A stretch of DNA of 64,000 nt from contig JAOADJ010000033.1 in NCBI GenBank assembly GCA_026417375.1, positions 1 to 64,000 of the forward strand, written 5' to 3'. This document shows, piece by piece, positions 62,033-64,000 of the stretch (positions are counted from its first letter, which is position 1; each line of letters begins with the position of its first letter). The notes beneath the pieces are model-generated. The model was not told where the DNA came from. It ran no database searches and saw only the letters and a list, made by a program, of their open reading frames with translations. The position numbers and the translations under genes are program-made. This DNA is from Melioribacteraceae bacterium (GTDB taxonomy: Bacteria > Bacteroidota > Ignavibacteria > Ignavibacteriales > Melioribacteraceae).

Positions 62033-64000
62033 TTATCTGATAATTGTAAACTTAACTATGTGATTTTCACCAGTTTTATGATCTGTAATTACAGCAATAT
62101 AAATTCCACTTACAATTATTTGATTTGATGATGTAACCTGATACCAATATTCATCACCGCTACCATTTGTATGTTCAATGGTTTTAATTAATTCACCAAT
62201 TTCAGAATAAATTCTGATTGTGCATTCACCAGGAATATTGTAGAAAGCAATTTTATCTTCATCAATTGTTCCGGGGAAACGAACTTTTCCTTTAGCTGAA
62301 TAATTGAATGGATTTGGAACTATTCTTATATCTGTTAATTTTTCTCCAGCTTTACGTTTCAAATTTGCAGGATCATAAGTTTGAGTGTAATAACGACTAC
62401 TTTCAAGTCTTGTTGCCGGAGTTCCAGGTCCTGCAGGTGTAGGGCTACCAACAGAAGTGATGTAATAATAATAATTAAAACCACGGACAACATTTTTATC
62501 ATCATAACTTCTTGTAGATGCAGGCACTTCAGCAATCATTGTATAATTACTATCAACTTCACCTAAAGCACGGTAAATTCTGAATGCTGTTGGTGGATTC
62601 GGATCGGTAGCATCAACATCCCATTTCAAAGAAATTCTATCTCCACCCGAATTAACTTCAAAAGTAGTTGGTGGCAAAGGTGGTTGTGGAATTTTCCAAC
62701 CCGATTGAAAATTTTCTGTTGCACGTTTGAATGTTAGCATTAATGAATCTTTACCTGTTAATACAATTTTATTTTTATCTAACGCTGAGATTTGTCCTTT
62801 TTTATATTTAACACCAACATCAACTTGTTGTTTTCTGCTAATTCCATTTGCCCCTTCAGCAATAACAATTCTGATACTTTGTTTTGGTCCAATAGTATAA
62901 GGACCATAGGCATTATTAAATGAAATACCACCGGAAGCATTACCAATATTAGGAGCATTTTTTTGATTTGCGTAATCGCCACTTGGTTCAACAGCATCTG
63001 CATGTCTTGGAGAACGATGACCAAATGCCATCAAAGCATATTCTTGAGTCATTCTATCTGTATTATAAGCATTTGCACCAGCTAATAACATTGGATGATC
63101 AGAGTTTATATAATCTGTTGTTCTTGGTTGAGAAGGATCATCTACTTTTTCTGTTGCCGATTTATCTGCATAAAGAGTTACAACACCAATAAACTGAGTA
63201 GCTCCTAATCTACCAATTGTATCTGCTTTATTATTGTAAATTGCTGCATTAGCATTTAACGCCCAGATTGGTCCACCAATGTTGTCATATGCAACATCTT
63301 TTCCCGGAAAGAATCCATGCCAAGAAAATTGTGCTCTAAATCTTTCATTAGGTGGATCTGTTTTAACACCATCACCACGAGCATCATTCATTGTATTAAT
63401 TCCCCAACCTGAAGCATTTCCAATTACATAACGTGTTGATTGATTTATTGAATTTCTATAAGTAAACCAGAAATAAACATCTTTTAATGTTGTGTTTGGT
63501 AACTCAATTTCAGAATCAGCATCTGTATTTCCGGTATTTGTAAATGTGTATTCATATACTATGTAATTATCATGATACTGTTGAGAGAATTGGAAAATTT
63601 TTCTTGTAACTGTAATACCTAATTGTGAATTAACAACATTTTCAATTACTCTGTCATAAGGTAATGATTTATCTATTTTATCAATATCAACATTTTTTTG
63701 GAAAGACAAATTTCCATCAACAAATACATTTGGTTTATCAAATTTTGAAATAAGCTGATGTTTAACCGGATAAAAAGGATAGAATTGTGGAGTACGTGGT
63801 CCTACTGTACAAACTTTAAATGGGTAATAAGTACCTTTTTCGTCAGTAAAATCTTTAGCACCAATCCACATTCCACGAGCTGCTTGCATATCCTGATAAT
63901 TATAAATTGCCGGCCATTGCATACCATACTGTTGTCTTCTTACCGGACCAGCTTCTTCTAATTCTGAACCAATTTCAGAATACCAGCTATGAAGCGAACC
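62033..64000 (-). CDS. Surface protein with FN3 and T9SS-like C-terminal domain (5' end outside window)
   Basis: The reading frame stays open to the window edge; the ATG at 63922 is internal because 26 further codons upstream are in frame and continuous. The visible ~655 residues include a large exported region (ARGMWIGAKDF, GNASGGISFNNAYGPYTIGP), a fibronectin type III domain (~residues 420-520; PTTFEVNSGGDRISLKWDVD), and a C-terminal ~90-residue domain with IRIVPNPFNYSAKGKVRF and GECTIRIYSEIGELIKT, a T9SS/FlgD-like sorting domain. It lies upstream of the PorV-like gene on the same strand. Confidence 0.85.
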   Translation of the reverse strand, partial: GSLHSWYSEIGSELEEAGPVRRQQYGMQWPAIYNYQDMQAARGMWIGAKDFTDEKGTYYPFKVCTVGPRTPQFYPFYPVKHQLISKFDKPNVFVDGNLSFQKNVDIDKIDKSLPYDRVIENVVNSQLGITVTRKIFQFSQQYHDNYIVYEYTFTNTGNTDADSEIELPNTTLKDVYFWFTYRNSINQSTRYVIGNASGWGINTMNDARGDGVKTDPPNERFRAQFSWHGFFPGKDVAYDNIGGPIWALNANAAIYNNKADTIGRLGATQFIGVVTLYADKSATEKVDDPSQPRTTDYINSDHPMLLAGANAYNTDRMTQEYALMAFGHRSPRHADAVEPSGDYANQKNAPNIGNASGGISFNNAYGPYTIGPKQSIRIVIAEGANGISRKQQVDVGVKYKKGQISALDKNKIVLTGKDSLMLTFKRATENFQSGWKIPQPPLPPTTFEVNSGGDRISLKWDVDATDPNPPTAFRIYRALGEVDSNYTMIAEVPASTRSYDDKNVVRGFNYYYYITSVGSPTPAGPGTPATRLESSRYYTQTYDPANLKRKAGEKLTDIRIVPNPFNYSAKGKVRFPGTIDEDKIAFYNIPGECTIRIYSEIGELIKTIEHTNGSGDEYWYQVTSSNQIIVSGIYIAVITDHKTGENHIVKFTIIR

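Noticed and set aside
1-64000. CRISPR arrays, transposons, prophage genes and rRNA
   Set aside because: No repeat-spacer pattern, transposase, integrase, phage structural gene or rRNA sequence was recognised anywhere in the window.

Overview
The window is low-GC bacterial chromosome that most resembles the Ignavibacteria (Chlorobi/Bacteroidetes side of the FCB group). The evidence is protein-level: type IX secretion (T9SS) C-terminal signals of the YPNPFNP type, a PorV/PorQ-like protein, a fused CcoNO cbb3 oxidase with a one-haem CcoP, signal peptides ending in AQ or SQ, and a mixture of clear GGAG ribosome binding sites and genes with none. No phage, insertion sequence or CRISPR array was seen. 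The lineage call is inference; no marker gene such as 16S rRNA is present.

Positions 1-15 kb: 3' end of a TonB-dependent receptor, a DUF971 protein, glnD-murI, an orphan beta-class DNA methyltransferase, a tyrosine phenol-lyase/tryptophanase family enzyme whose diagnostic residues favour tyrosine phenol-lyase, and then a minus-strand unit queC - methyltransferase - TdeIII-like restriction enzyme - queF. In that unit a complete restriction-modification pair sits inside the queuosine precursor genes. An acetyltransferase, an MFS transporter, a YciO/Sua5 protein and a short-chain dehydrogenase follow.

Positions 15-24.7 kb: a compact cbb3 cytochrome oxidase operon in the order ccoI, ccoS (52 codons), ccoNO, ccoQ, ccoP, ccoG, fixH, SafE-like membrane protein, then an HD-domain protein and SixA. 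It encodes the oxidase and its copper and assembly factors for respiration at low oxygen. Positions 24.7-28.7 kb: an aldehyde ferredoxin oxidoreductase family protein facing a ThiF/ThiS pair, a CBS-domain protein and a small secreted protein.

Positions 28.8-39 kb: a six-gene minus-strand operon for exported glycan breakdown. It holds three large signal-peptide-bearing (alpha/alpha)6-type glycoside hydrolases, a HGSNAT-like membrane acetyltransferase, a small lipoprotein, and a protein that appears to join a signal peptide and beta-sandwich to an excisionase-type helix-turn-helix. It is followed by tRNA-Arg(CCG).

Positions 39-50.6 kb: envelope genes on the plus strand (acidic protein, small exported proteins, lipoprotein, coiled-coil membrane protein, MBOAT acyltransferase, TPR plus outer-membrane beta-barrel protein, M23 peptidase), then a HAD phosphatase, an exported amidase and a cytidylate-kinase-like protein. 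Positions 50.6-58.3 kb: a tight minus-strand operon (glycosyltransferase, HxHxQ nucleotidyltransferase-like DUF4922 protein, FAD/Fe-S dehydrogenase, alpha-oxoamine synthase, diaminopimelate decarboxylase). Positions 58.4-64 kb: a T9SS-related surface cluster (two sorting-domain proteins, a PorV-like barrel, an IPT/TIG lipoprotein), cut by the window end.
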